Shown here in pieces: positions 35,885 through 43,988 of a stretch of 64,000 nt of DNA. A model generated the notes under the pieces. The model was not told the DNA's origin. It worked only from the letters and a program-made list of their open reading frames with translations, and did no database searches. The DNA lies in NCBI RefSeq assembly GCF_900101885.1, contig NZ_FNAN01000015.1, positions 1 through 64,000 of the forward strand, written 5' to 3'. Origin of the DNA: Dyadobacter soli. GTDB taxonomy: Bacteria; Bacteroidota; Bacteroidia; Cytophagales; Spirosomataceae. Positions within the stretch are counted from its first letter, which is position 1. Each line of letters starts with the position of its first letter. A program made the position numbers and the translations under genes.

Positions 35885-38008
35885 ATGAGCAGTTCAAATG
35901 TAAGCCAGTACAGGTACGTAAGCTATTTATGGGATGAAGAGAAAGCCGCTTCCCTGGGTGATGATCAGGTTGCACTTCTTCTGTACCGTTCAAATCTGTT
36001 GGGTGCCGATCTTCGCCTGACCAACTATGCTGGTGGAAACACGAGCTGTAAAACCATCGAAAAAGATCCGTTGACGGGCAACCCCGTCGAGGTAATGTGG
36101 ATCAAGGGTTCGGGCGGCGATATTGGTACTTTAACAAGAAGCGGACTGGCCGGTCTGTACGTCGACCGCCTGCACAGCCTGAAAAACATCTATCGCGGAC
36201 TGGAATTCGAAGATGAAATGGTAGAGCTGTTCAACCATTGCATTTACGACCTGAAATCGAAAGCCCCGTCGATCGATACGCCGCTGCACGGTTTGCTGCC
36301 ATTCAAGCACATCGACCACCTGCACCCCGATGCATTGATCGCGATCGCGGCATCTAAGGAAGGCGAGGCTATCACCAAAGAACTGTTCAACGGCGAGCTG
36401 GCGTGGGTACCCTGGCAACGTCCCGGTTTCGACCTCGGTTTGCAACTGGAACAGGCATTGAACGACAATCCAGGTATTCGTGGGATCGTTTTGGGCGGCC
36501 ACGGCTTGTTTACCTGGGGTGATACTGCTTACGAATCATACATTAATACGCTCGATACCATCGAGAGAGCGTCGGAATACCTGGCTGACAACTATGGCAA
36601 AAGCCGTCCGGTTTTCGGTGGCGCACGCCTGGAAAGCGAGCCGAAAGAGCGCCGCGCTTCGATAGCGGGCAAACTCGCTCCTTATCTGCGCGGGTTGGCT
36701 TCGGAAAAACAAGCCATGATCGGCCACTTTACCGATGATGAGCGCGTGCTCGAATTCATCGCAAGTCATGACCTGGACAAACTGGCGCCACTCGGTACCA
36801 GCTGCCCCGACCACTTCCTGCGCACGAAAATCCGTCCGTTGGTACTCGACCTGCCATTCGAAAAACTCGAAGCGGCCGATGCCGAAATCCTCGATCACAT
36901 CCGTCCGCAATTCGAAGCATACCGTGAAGATTACGTTGCTTATTATGAGCGCTGCAAGCATTCCAACAGCCCCGCGGTTCGTGACCCGAACCCGGTGATC
37001 ATCCTCTTGCCAGGCGTGGGTATGTTCTCGTTCGCGAAAGACAAGCAAACTGCACGTGTAGCGGCGGAGTTCTATATCAATGCTATTAATGTAATGAAAG
37101 GCGCCGAGGCGATCTCTTCTTACGTTTCATTGCCGGAGCAGGAAGCATTCGACATCGAATACTGGTTGCTCGAAGAAGCGAAATTGCAGCGTATGCCGAA
37201 AGAAAAATCGGTATCCCGCAAAGTAGCGTTCGTAACAGGCGGCTCGGGCGGTATCGGTAAGGCCATCGCTCAGAAACTGTTGCAGGAAGGTGCTTGCGTA
37301 GTGATATCGGATATCGATGAAAAAGCATTGGCGGAAACCAAAGCGGAATTCGATGCGAAATTCGGTAAGGACTTCTCCGACACCACCGTAGCAAACGTGC
37401 TCGACGACCAGGCGATCAAAGACGCATTGCACGCAACCAAACTCAAATACGGCGGTTTGGATATCGTGATCAACTGCGCGGGTCTGTCCATTTCGAAACC
37501 ATTGGCGGACACGACTATCAAAGACTGGGATATTTTGCAGGATGTGTTGGTAAAAGGCCAGTTCCTGGTATCGCAGGAGTCGGTGGCGATCATGCGTCAG
37601 CAAGGCCTGGGCGGTGACATTATCAACATCGCGAGCAAGAATGGTATCGTTTCCGGCCCTAACAATGTGGCTTATGGAACGGCTAAGGCTGCTCAGCAGC
37701 ACATGTCGCGCCTTTTGGCTGCCGAACTCGGTCCGGACAGAATCCGCGTGAACGTGGTGAACCCCGACGCGGTAATTGCCGGAAGCAAGATCTGGGAAAG
37801 CGGCTGGGCTGCCGGACGTGCGAAAGCATACGGTATCAAAGTGGAAGAACTTCCTGCTTACTACGCGAAAAGAACTGTTTTGAATGCAGAAATCCATACG
37901 GACGACATCGCGAACGGCGTGTACATCTTCGTGAGCGGCTTGCTCAACAAGAGCACCGGAAACGTGATCAACGTCGACGGCGGTGTTCCTGCGGCATTCC
38001 TTCGCTAG
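35885..38008 (+). CDS. rhaEW: Bifunctional L-rhamnulose-1-phosphate aldolase / L-lactaldehyde dehydrogenase
   Basis: Fusion protein of 707 residues. The N-terminal half (about 1-420) is a class II aldolase with NYAGGNTSCKT, MWIKGSGGDIGTL, LHGLLPFKHIDHLHPDA and GIVLGGHGLFTWG carrying metal-binding histidines. The C-terminal half (about 445-707) is a short-chain dehydrogenase with VTGGSGGIGKAIA, NCAGLS, IINIASKNGI, the YGTAK catalytic pair and a terminal NVDGG. Fused enzymes of this kind split rhamnulose-1-phosphate into DHAP and lactaldehyde and then oxidise the latter. The isomerase gene follows. A rhamnulokinase and transporter are not in the window. Confidence 0.9.
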   Translation: MSSSNVSQYRYVSYLWDEEKAASLGDDQVALLLYRSNLLGADLRLTNYAGGNTSCKTIEKDPLTGNPVEVMWIKGSGGDIGTLTRSGLAGLYVDRLHSLKNIYRGLEFEDEMVELFNHCIYDLKSKAPSIDTPLHGLLPFKHIDHLHPDALIAIAASKEGEAITKELFNGELAWVPWQRPGFDLGLQLEQALNDNPGIRGIVLGGHGLFTWGDTAYESYINTLDTIERASEYLADNYGKSRPVFGGARLESEPKERRASIAGKLAPYLRGLASEKQAMIGHFTDDERVLEFIASHDLDKLAPLGTSCPDHFLRTKIRPLVLDLPFEKLEAADAEILDHIRPQFEAYREDYVAYYERCKHSNSPAVRDPNPVIILLPGVGMFSFAKDKQTARVAAEFYINAINVMKGAEAISSYVSLPEQEAFDIEYWLLEEAKLQRMPKEKSVSRKVAFVTGGSGGIGKAIAQKLLQEGACVVISDIDEKALAETKAEFDAKFGKDFSDTTVANVLDDQAIKDALHATKLKYGGLDIVINCAGLSISKPLADTTIKDWDILQDVLVKGQFLVSQESVAIMRQQGLGGDIINIASKNGIVSGPNNVAYGTAKAAQQHMSRLLAAELGPDRIRVNVVNPDAVIAGSKIWESGWAAGRAKAYGIKVEELPAYYAKRTVLNAEIHTDDIANGVYIFVSGLLNKSTGNVINVDGGVPAAFLR

Positions 38009-38028
38009 TTATCAAAATATGTTAAATC

Positions 38029-38065
38029 AGACTTGGCGGGTTGTTCCAACTTGCCAAGTCTTTTT
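38029..38065 (+). terminator. Intrinsic terminator between the two rhamnose genes
   Basis: AGACTTGGC (38029-38037) and GCCAAGTCT (38053-38061) form a 9-bp stem with a 15-nt loop, followed by TTTTT (to 38065). It stands 12 bp before the isomerase start and should lower or end transcription from upstream. Confidence 0.75.
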
Positions 38066-38077
38066 AATTCTATCCAG

Positions 38078-39361
38078 ATGAAAATTGAACAATATCAGAT
38101 CGACCAGCATAACGACAGCCTTTTTTCGCGGCATAACAACCAGTACATCTTCCTGCAAGAGCAACTGGGCGAGCAGGGTATTCATGCCAAAGACATTGTA
38201 AAACAGCTGGAAGCATTCCAGGTGGCGATCCCGAGCTGGGCATTGGGCACCGGCGGCACGCGCTTCGGCCGATTTTCGGGCGTAGGAGAGCCTCGTTCAT
38301 TGGAAGAAAAAATCGAGGACGTTGGCTTGCTGCATGCATTGAACCGTTCAAGCGGCTCTATTTCGCTGCATATTCCCTGGGACATTCCCGGCGAAACACA
38401 GCCCATTATCGACCTGGCAACGTCGCTGGATTTGAAATTCGATGCCGTTAACTCCAACACATTCCAGGATCAGAAGGATCAGGAGCTTTCCTACAAATAC
38501 GGCTCCCTCTCGCACGTGGACGCACAGGTTCGCAAGCAGGCGGTAGAGCATAATATCGAAGTGATCAAACACGGCGTGAACCTCGGTTCCAAAGCATTGT
38601 CGATCTGGCTTTCGGATGGCTCCTGCTTCCCAGGTCAGTCGAACTTTGTCAAAGCATTCCAGAACACACTCGAATCATTGCAGGAAATTTACGCGGCATT
38701 ACCCGACGACTGGAAGGTTTATGTGGAATACAAAGCCTACGAGCCTAATTTCTATTCGACAGTTATTCAAGACTGGGGCAGCTCGCTGCTTTTCTGCCAG
38801 AAACTCGGCCCGAAAGCGGATGTGCTCGTCGATTTAGGCCACCATTTGCCCAATGCAAACATCGAGCAGATCGTCGCGACATTGATGATGGAGGGGCGTC
38901 TGGCAGGTTTCCATTTCAACGATTCCAAATATGGTGACGATGATTTGACAGTAGGCGCTATTCGCCCATACCAGCTGTTTTTAATTTTCGTAGAACTAAT
39001 AGAAGGCATGAAACGCGCCAACCGGGCAAGCGACACGTACGCCTGGATGATCGACGCGAGCCATAATGTGAAGGACCCGCTGGAAGATTTGCTGCAATCG
39101 GTAGAAGCGATATTGATCGCCCAGGCCCAGGCATTGCTCGTCGACCGCAAGAAACTGGAACAGGCCCGCAACGAAAACGACGTGGTACTGGCCCAGCAAA
39201 TCCTGCAAAATGCATTCCGCACCGACGTGCGCCCGCTCGTACGCGAGGCCATGCGCCTGAGCGGTGGCTCCCTCGACCCGATCGCATTGTACCGCCACCT
39301 CGGCGTCCGCAACGAGTTGCTGAACGAGCGTGGGAAGCTGACGGTAGCGACCGGACTTTAA
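38078..39361 (+). CDS. rhaI: L-rhamnose isomerase (RhaI type)
   Basis: TIM-barrel metal-dependent aldose-ketose isomerase of 427 residues that turns L-rhamnose into L-rhamnulose. It carries IPSWALGTGGTRFGRF, SISLHIPWDIP, KALSIWLSDGSCFPGQSNF, YVEYKAYEPNFY, VLVDLGHHLPNANIE and FHFNDSKYGDDDLTVG, which hold the conserved acidic and histidine metal ligands of this type. ATG 38078 (MKIEQYQID) is preferred; an in-frame ATG at 38033 would overlap the terminator hairpin. The gene ends with a 4-bp convergent overlap with the GntR regulator. Confidence 0.88.
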   Translation: MKIEQYQIDQHNDSLFSRHNNQYIFLQEQLGEQGIHAKDIVKQLEAFQVAIPSWALGTGGTRFGRFSGVGEPRSLEEKIEDVGLLHALNRSSGSISLHIPWDIPGETQPIIDLATSLDLKFDAVNSNTFQDQKDQELSYKYGSLSHVDAQVRKQAVEHNIEVIKHGVNLGSKALSIWLSDGSCFPGQSNFVKAFQNTLESLQEIYAALPDDWKVYVEYKAYEPNFYSTVIQDWGSSLLFCQKLGPKADVLVDLGHHLPNANIEQIVATLMMEGRLAGFHFNDSKYGDDDLTVGAIRPYQLFLIFVELIEGMKRANRASDTYAWMIDASHNVKDPLEDLLQSVEAILIAQAQALLVDRKKLEQARNENDVVLAQQILQNAFRTDVRPLVREAMRLSGGSLDPIALYRHLGVRNELLNERGKLTVATGL

Positions 39362-40377
39362 AGCGATTTCCGCCTGATCAACGTAAACGGGTTCTTGATA
39401 ATGGCCCGTTTACCTTCTTTAATGATTTCTGCCGCGGTTTTACCCATTTGCTCGTGATCGGTGGAAATCGTGGTAATGCCGTCGAGCAGGATTTCTTTCA
39501 GCGGCGTCTCGTTGTAGGAAATAATGCCGACATCCTTTCCCACCACAAGCTGCTGTTCCTTACATTTCTTGATGAGGTTCACCAGGTCGTTTTCCTCGAT
39601 CACCACATAGGCCGTATCCTTCACGGCCATGCCGTTTTCGTGAAAATCATACATGATTTCGTGCTCGAACTCGTGCTGAATGCAGAAAATGCGGAAGCCC
39701 TTGATGATTTCCTTCGGGTAGCGGATCATCGTTGGGAAAATGAGGATCAGCTTTTTGTAAACTTTCAGCAAATCCACGGCTTCATTGAGCGCGTGCACAA
39801 TGTCCTTCTCGAAATTCTGGAAAACGGATGAATGCTTTTTGCTGTTGAACTCCATGTCCTTGTCGAGCAGGATTAGCTTCTCCGGCGGGATCATTTTCAG
39901 CGTTTCAATGGCCTCTTCGGCTTTTTCGTAGAAATGGGGCATGATCACGTAGTAATCGTACTCGCCCAGGCTGTTCTTGATCAGGTTTTTAAAAATATTG
40001 GTATTGGAGTGATGGATATGCAGGTCCACATTCACGTTCCGACCGATATTCTCTACAAATGCATTGTAAACCTGCTTTTTATAGTTGCTTATCTTATTAA
40101 AAACCAGCAGAATGCGTAGCGAAGTTTCAATGTCCACGCGGTTGATAAAATAACCTTTTCCGCGGACTGAAATCAGTACGCCGTCTTTGATGAGATGCTT
40201 GTACGCCTTTTCGACGGTATCACGGGAAAGCAGGTATTCCTCACTCAACTGGTTAATAGAAGGGATCTTATCGCCGCGTTTTAGCTTTCCTTTACTAATC
40301 GCCTGCAACAGCGATTTAATGATTTGCATGTACTTGGGTGCACTCTCCTTGAACTCAATGTCAAATTGTATTTCCAT
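39358..40377 (-). CDS. GntR-family regulator with sugar-binding-like sensor domain
   Basis: Transcription factor of 339 residues. The winged helix occupies about 1-75 (KYMQIIKSLLQAISKGKLKRG split after AISK, INQLSEEYLLSRDTVEKAYKHL, GKGYFI), and residues 85-339 form a periplasmic-binding-protein-like (LacI-type) domain with ILLVFNKIS, YYVIMPHFYEK, LILLDKD and VGIISYNETPLKEILLDGI. This domain pairing is common for sugar-responsive GntR proteins of Bacteroidota. Being convergent with the isomerase, it is the likely rhamnose regulator, by context only. Confidence 0.85.
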   Translation of the reverse strand: MEIQFDIEFKESAPKYMQIIKSLLQAISKGKLKRGDKIPSINQLSEEYLLSRDTVEKAYKHLIKDGVLISVRGKGYFINRVDIETSLRILLVFNKISNYKKQVYNAFVENIGRNVNVDLHIHHSNTNIFKNLIKNSLGEYDYYVIMPHFYEKAEEAIETLKMIPPEKLILLDKDMEFNSKKHSSVFQNFEKDIVHALNEAVDLLKVYKKLILIFPTMIRYPKEIIKGFRIFCIQHEFEHEIMYDFHENGMAVKDTAYVVIEENDLVNLIKKCKEQQLVVGKDVGIISYNETPLKEILLDGITTISTDHEQMGKTAAEIIKEGKRAIIKNPFTLIRRKSL

Positions 40378-40457
40378 TCAATACCGTGGGTTGGGGATCA
40401 AGCTAAAAATAACATTTTTATCTGTTTCCAAAGCGTAAATCGAAAGTCTTGATAAAC

Positions 40458-40503
40458 AAAAACAACCCGGTGAAGAATACTACTATCCCGCCGGGTTGTT
40501 TTT
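40458..40503 (-). terminator. Intrinsic terminator (works on both strands)
   Basis: A 13-bp perfect stem: AAAAACAACCCGG (40458-40470) with CCGGGTTGTTTTT (40491-40503). It ends the YXWGXW-protein transcript on the minus strand; the symmetric T-run also allows plus-strand stops. Confidence 0.8.
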
Positions 40504-40519
40504 ATGTTAAGCGTTGAAA

Positions 40520-41809
40520 TTATCTGGGGCCTCTGCTGCTGCGTTCGCTGGAACCGCCGCCTCCGCCACGGTTTCCATTATCGCCACCGCCGCGATTGCC
40601 GCCTCCATTGTCGCCGCCGCGGTTACCGCGATCGTTGCTGCGAGGCTCCGGTGCGCTTCTTTCCTGGCGTTCCACACGCGGTGCGGGCTCATACGACCGG
40701 TTGCTGCGTTCCTGTCTTTCGGGACGTTCTACATTCGGGCGTTCTGCGCTCGGACGTTCCACTCGTTCCGGACGGTTTTCAAATCCGCGGTTGCGTTCGG
40801 GACTGTTGCCCGGGTTGCCGTAGTCGCGGCTACGTTCCGAGCGGTTTGGCGCTTCGTAACGATCATTGCGGCCGGGGTTAGGCGTTTCGTTGCGGTTATC
40901 GCGGCCATCGATCGGCGTCGATTCGCGGTTACGCTCCGCACGGTCGTCGCGGCCATCGAACGGGCTGCGCGAGCCACGTCTTGAATTATCACCCGGTTCA
41001 ATGCGGCTGTTGTCGTTGCGGTTGCTGCGGTCGGTGCGTGGGCTAGCATCGATGGTGCGGTTTCCACGGCCGTTGTCGCGGGTACCGTAGTCGTACCGGC
41101 CATTGCCACGGTCGGCGATAATTACCCGTCCTCTGCCTCTCGGGCTGGCGTCGATCGTACGTACAGGCACGCTTCTGCGGGTAATGCGCTCGATCTCGTC
41201 GCGGCGCGGGCCGTATACATAGGTGCGGTTGTTGCTGCGGTAATAGTTATTGATGATAACCGTATTATTGTAATAGTGCGATACGCGTCGCGCAGGGGCG
41301 CAGTACGAATGCCAGCGCGGGCTCAGCACATAGCGTTGCGGAACGAAAACCCACCAGAACGACGGAATATTGATCGAAACATTGATATTCACGCCCGGTC
41401 CCAGCGGTGCCCAGCCGTAATAGCCGCCGCCCGAACGCCAGTTTACCCACGCCGGGCCCCATTCGTAATCGGGAACCCAAAACCAGCCGTAGTAGTCGTC
41501 GTGCGACCAGCGGCCGTAGTGGAAAGGTGCCCAGCCCCAGTCATATTCCGAAACCCAGGTATTGCCATATTCTGTCTGTTCCCAGTAACCTGCGGTGGAG
41601 TAGGGCTGAAAACCACGGGGAACGTCCGGGATCCAGACGGAACCGTAATGCGGATTACGCACCCAACGGCCATAAGGGGCAAGCTCGTCGTAAAAAGTTT
41701 CAAAGGTAATCCTGAAACCAGGTTGTGCCTCGGTTTTGTTGGAAACTGAAACGCCGACGAACATGAATAGGAACAAGCCGATAATTCTTAATGTACGCAT
41801 GGTGTCCAT
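40520..41809 (-). CDS. Exported YXWGXW-motif (DUF6600-like) protein with Arg/Asn/Gly-rich tail
   Basis: Protein of 429 residues with a signal peptide (IIGLFLFMFVGVSVSNKTEAQ). Residues about 30-150 are built from aromatic repeats: FYDELAPYGRWV, YGNTWVSEYDWGWAPFHYGRW, YYGWFWVPDYEWGPAWVNW and GGGYYGWAPLGP, the YXWGXW pattern of DUF6600. Residues about 195-429 are low-complexity, rich in R, N, D, G, P, E and S with many RSERN/NRGG units, and probably disordered. The function is unknown; such proteins are exported and thought to be envelope-associated. A second ATG three codons in (41800) is an equally good start. The tail's repeats make the DNA GC-rich and repetitive, so many false open frames lie opposite. 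Confidence 0.75.
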   Translation of the reverse strand: MDTMRTLRIIGLFLFMFVGVSVSNKTEAQPGFRITFETFYDELAPYGRWVRNPHYGSVWIPDVPRGFQPYSTAGYWEQTEYGNTWVSEYDWGWAPFHYGRWSHDDYYGWFWVPDYEWGPAWVNWRSGGGYYGWAPLGPGVNINVSINIPSFWWVFVPQRYVLSPRWHSYCAPARRVSHYYNNTVIINNYYRSNNRTYVYGPRRDEIERITRRSVPVRTIDASPRGRGRVIIADRGNGRYDYGTRDNGRGNRTIDASPRTDRSNRNDNSRIEPGDNSRRGSRSPFDGRDDRAERNRESTPIDGRDNRNETPNPGRNDRYEAPNRSERSRDYGNPGNSPERNRGFENRPERVERPSAERPNVERPERQERSNRSYEPAPRVERQERSAPEPRSNDRGNRGGDNGGGNRGGGDNGNRGGGGGSSERSSRGPR

Positions 41810-41897
41810 GGCTTTATGTGTTAATTGTTTTCCTGTTGTTTAAAAATCGATTCTTGGACGTTACTTTTAGATCCTGGTTTAATGGGCCCGCCGGACA

Positions 41898-41911
41898 TTA
41901 ACACGTGTTAA
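41898..41911. promoter_or_regulatory. Perfect 14-bp palindrome upstream of arfB
   Basis: TTAACACGTGTTAA lies 18 bp before the ArfB start codon in the divergent gap with the DUF6600-like gene. It has the size and symmetry of an operator half-site pair; no known regulator can be assigned. Confidence 0.3.
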
Positions 41912-41928
41912 CAAAACTTGCATTACAA

Positions 41929-42336
41929 ATGATCGATCCTGAAATCCTGCACCCCGAACTGGTCTTCCAGACAGCCAGGAGCGGTGGTAAAGGGGGGCAA
42001 AATGTGAATAAGGTAGAAACAAAGGTAGAACTGCGTTTTGATATCCCGAATTCGCAGTTCCTGACCGGCGAGGACAAGCAAAAGCTGACCGAAAAATTAT
42101 CCAACCGATTAACGAACGGTAAAGTGCTCGTATTATACCACCAAACCGAGCGCTCGCAACTGGCCAACAAAGGAAAGGTTGTCGAGAAATTCGACCGGCT
42201 TATCCGCCAGGCGCTTACCGTTGAGAAGGACCGTAAACCCACCAAGCCTACATTGGCCTCCAAACTTGAAAGGTTGAGGGCCAAGCAGCGCAATGCCGCC
42301 GTCAAATCGATGCGCCGCAAGCCTTTTGACGATTAA
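41929..42336 (+). CDS. arfB: Alternative ribosome-rescue factor, peptidyl-tRNA hydrolase ArfB
   Basis: Cytoplasmic protein of 135 residues that releases the nascent chain from ribosomes stalled without a stop codon. It has the release-factor motif GGQ at 22-24 within SGGKGGQNVNK, the following VETKVELRFD, and a basic C-terminal tail (KLERLRAKQRNAAVKSMRRK) that in the family enters the empty mRNA channel. The stop-codon-recognition domains of RF1/RF2 are absent. ATG 41929 (MIDPEIL) matches the usual N-terminus; a GTG at 41905 would add eight odd residues. Confidence 0.92.
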   Translation: MIDPEILHPELVFQTARSGGKGGQNVNKVETKVELRFDIPNSQFLTGEDKQKLTEKLSNRLTNGKVLVLYHQTERSQLANKGKVVEKFDRLIRQALTVEKDRKPTKPTLASKLERLRAKQRNAAVKSMRRKPFDD

Positions 42337-42350
42337 ACGAAAACATTTAT

Positions 42351-43592
42351 ATGACCGCCGCCACTCCTGTTCAACCCAAACTCAGTGCCGTTTTTACATT
42401 ACCCGTCATAGTAGCCTCACTGGGCTATTTCGTGGATGTTTACGATTTGCTGCTCTTTAATATTGTTCGCGTTCCGAGCCTGAAAGATCTCGGGCTTTCG
42501 GAAGAAGAAATCTCACAGATAGGTGCCAATATTTACAACTGGCAGCAGGCCGGCTTGCTGATCGGCGGTTTTTTATGGGGGATTTTGGGAGATAAGCTCG
42601 GCCGTCGCTCGGTGCTTTTCGGCTCGATATTAACCTATTCCCTTGCGAATATCGCCTGTGGCTTTACACAAAATGTCGAAATCTACTCGATACTGCGGTT
42701 TATCGCCGGTTTCGGCCTCGCCGGAGAATTGGGAGCTGGCATTACGTTGATCGCCGAAATACTTCCCAAAGAATTGCGCGGCTACGGCGCATCGGTAGTA
42801 GCGAGCGTGGGCCTGGCAGGTGCCATTGCCGCATTCTTCGCAGTGAAACTGACCGACTGGCGTATGGCCTATTTCATTGGTGGCGGAATGGGTTTGATAC
42901 TGCTGATCCTGCGCGTAAACGTGCTGGAATCCATTGTTTTCAATAAAAGCCTTGAAAAGCGCGGCTCAAAGCCGGTACCCTGGTGGACGATCTTTACGAG
43001 CTGGTCACGGTTTGTGCGCTACATGCGCTGCATGGGCATCGGCCTACCGACTTACATGGTCATCGGCATTTACTCCACATTCGGGAACGAGTTTGCGAAA
43101 GCATTAGGCATTGCGGAAGAGATTCAGGCAGGTACCTGCGTGCTGTACACATACATAGGCGTGGTCACGGGTGATTTTTTCAGCGGGATACTGAGCCAAT
43201 GGCTGCATTCGCGCAGAAAAGCCATTTTATTAATGATGCTGATGACGCTCGCAGGGGTAGCGTGGCTGCTTTCCGGCGGTATCAATAATGCTGATACGTT
43301 GTATATCTGCTATGTATGGCTCGGCTTCTCGATCGGGTACATTGCGATGTTTCTCACTACCACCGCCGAGCAGTTCGGTACCAACCTCCGCGCGACGGTT
43401 ACTACTTCGGTAGCCAATAATGTGCGTGCTACCGTGTTGCTGACATTGCCATTGTTCCAATTCCTGAAAAAAGATTCGGGCGTGCTGCACTCGGGTGCGA
43501 TCGTGGGCGCGATATGCTTCTCGCTGGCCCTGCTTTCGCTTTGGAGAATGGAGGAAACTTACGGTAAGGAGCTGGATTACGAGGAGAATTAA
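42351..43592 (+). CDS. MFS transporter
   Basis: Inner-membrane protein of 413 residues with about 12 helices in two halves. LGDKLGRRSVLFGS is the loop 2-3 signature of the major facilitator superfamily; FIAGFGLAGELGAGITLIAE and PKELRGYGAS follow in helices 4-5, and RRKAILLMMLM marks loop 8-9. The pattern is nearest to the metabolite/sugar-acid symporter type, but the substrate cannot be read. It starts 14 bp after arfB on the same strand, so cotranscription is likely. Confidence 0.88.
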   Translation: MTAATPVQPKLSAVFTLPVIVASLGYFVDVYDLLLFNIVRVPSLKDLGLSEEEISQIGANIYNWQQAGLLIGGFLWGILGDKLGRRSVLFGSILTYSLANIACGFTQNVEIYSILRFIAGFGLAGELGAGITLIAEILPKELRGYGASVVASVGLAGAIAAFFAVKLTDWRMAYFIGGGMGLILLILRVNVLESIVFNKSLEKRGSKPVPWWTIFTSWSRFVRYMRCMGIGLPTYMVIGIYSTFGNEFAKALGIAEEIQAGTCVLYTYIGVVTGDFFSGILSQWLHSRRKAILLMMLMTLAGVAWLLSGGINNADTLYICYVWLGFSIGYIAMFLTTTAEQFGTNLRATVTTSVANNVRATVLLTLPLFQFLKKDSGVLHSGAIVGAICFSLALLSLWRMEETYGKELDYEEN

Positions 43593-43614
43593 GTGTATTC
43601 CAAAGATTTCGCGG

Positions 43615-43959
43615 CTACTCTTCGGGTGTCTTGCCGAATATAAGCCTGTCGGGCGTGGGGTATTCGAGCAGTTTGGTAAAATCCACTTTCCAGAAGTCGA
43701 GGTCGAGTAGCTGGCCGTCGGTGTCCTGGGTTAATGTAATCACCACCGGGGTGTCGTCGATATCCACATATTCGGCCTGGATGAGGTCGCCGGCGTAACC
43801 ATTCACATTCCCGCCGAGACTGATACTGCCCATTTTACCGCCTTCATATTCATCCACCATTTCGCTTACCGGGAAGTCGATCGGGTCGAGGTTCAGTTTT
43901 TCGAGGAGGAAATGAATAATGTCGAGTTCTTCGCCGCGGATCGGTCTGATATTGCCCAT
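43615..43959 (-). CDS. Small conserved protein of unknown function (DUF6984-like)
   Basis: Cytoplasmic protein of 114 residues starting MGNIRPIRGEELDIIHFLL, which resembles the RxLTxxELxLIxxLL opening of DUF6984 proteins. The C-terminal half has VVITLTQDTDGQLLDLDFWKVDF. ATG 43959 is preferred because the open frame upstream has no conserved look and overlaps the next gene. It lies 29 bp downstream of the DUF2157 gene. No function assigned. Confidence 0.65.
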   Translation of the reverse strand: MGNIRPIRGEELDIIHFLLEKLNLDPIDFPVSEMVDEYEGGKMGSISLGGNVNGYAGDLIQAEYVDIDDTPVVITLTQDTDGQLLDLDFWKVDFTKLLEYPTPDRLIFGKTPEE

Positions 43960-43988
43960 TGTATTGTTTTGTAATAAAAATGAATGCT

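Noticed and set aside
40504..41749. Several frames opposite the Arg/Asn-rich tail of the YXWGXW protein
   Set aside because: Repetitive GC-rich codons leave all frames open; only the frame with a signal peptide and YXWGXW motifs makes sense.
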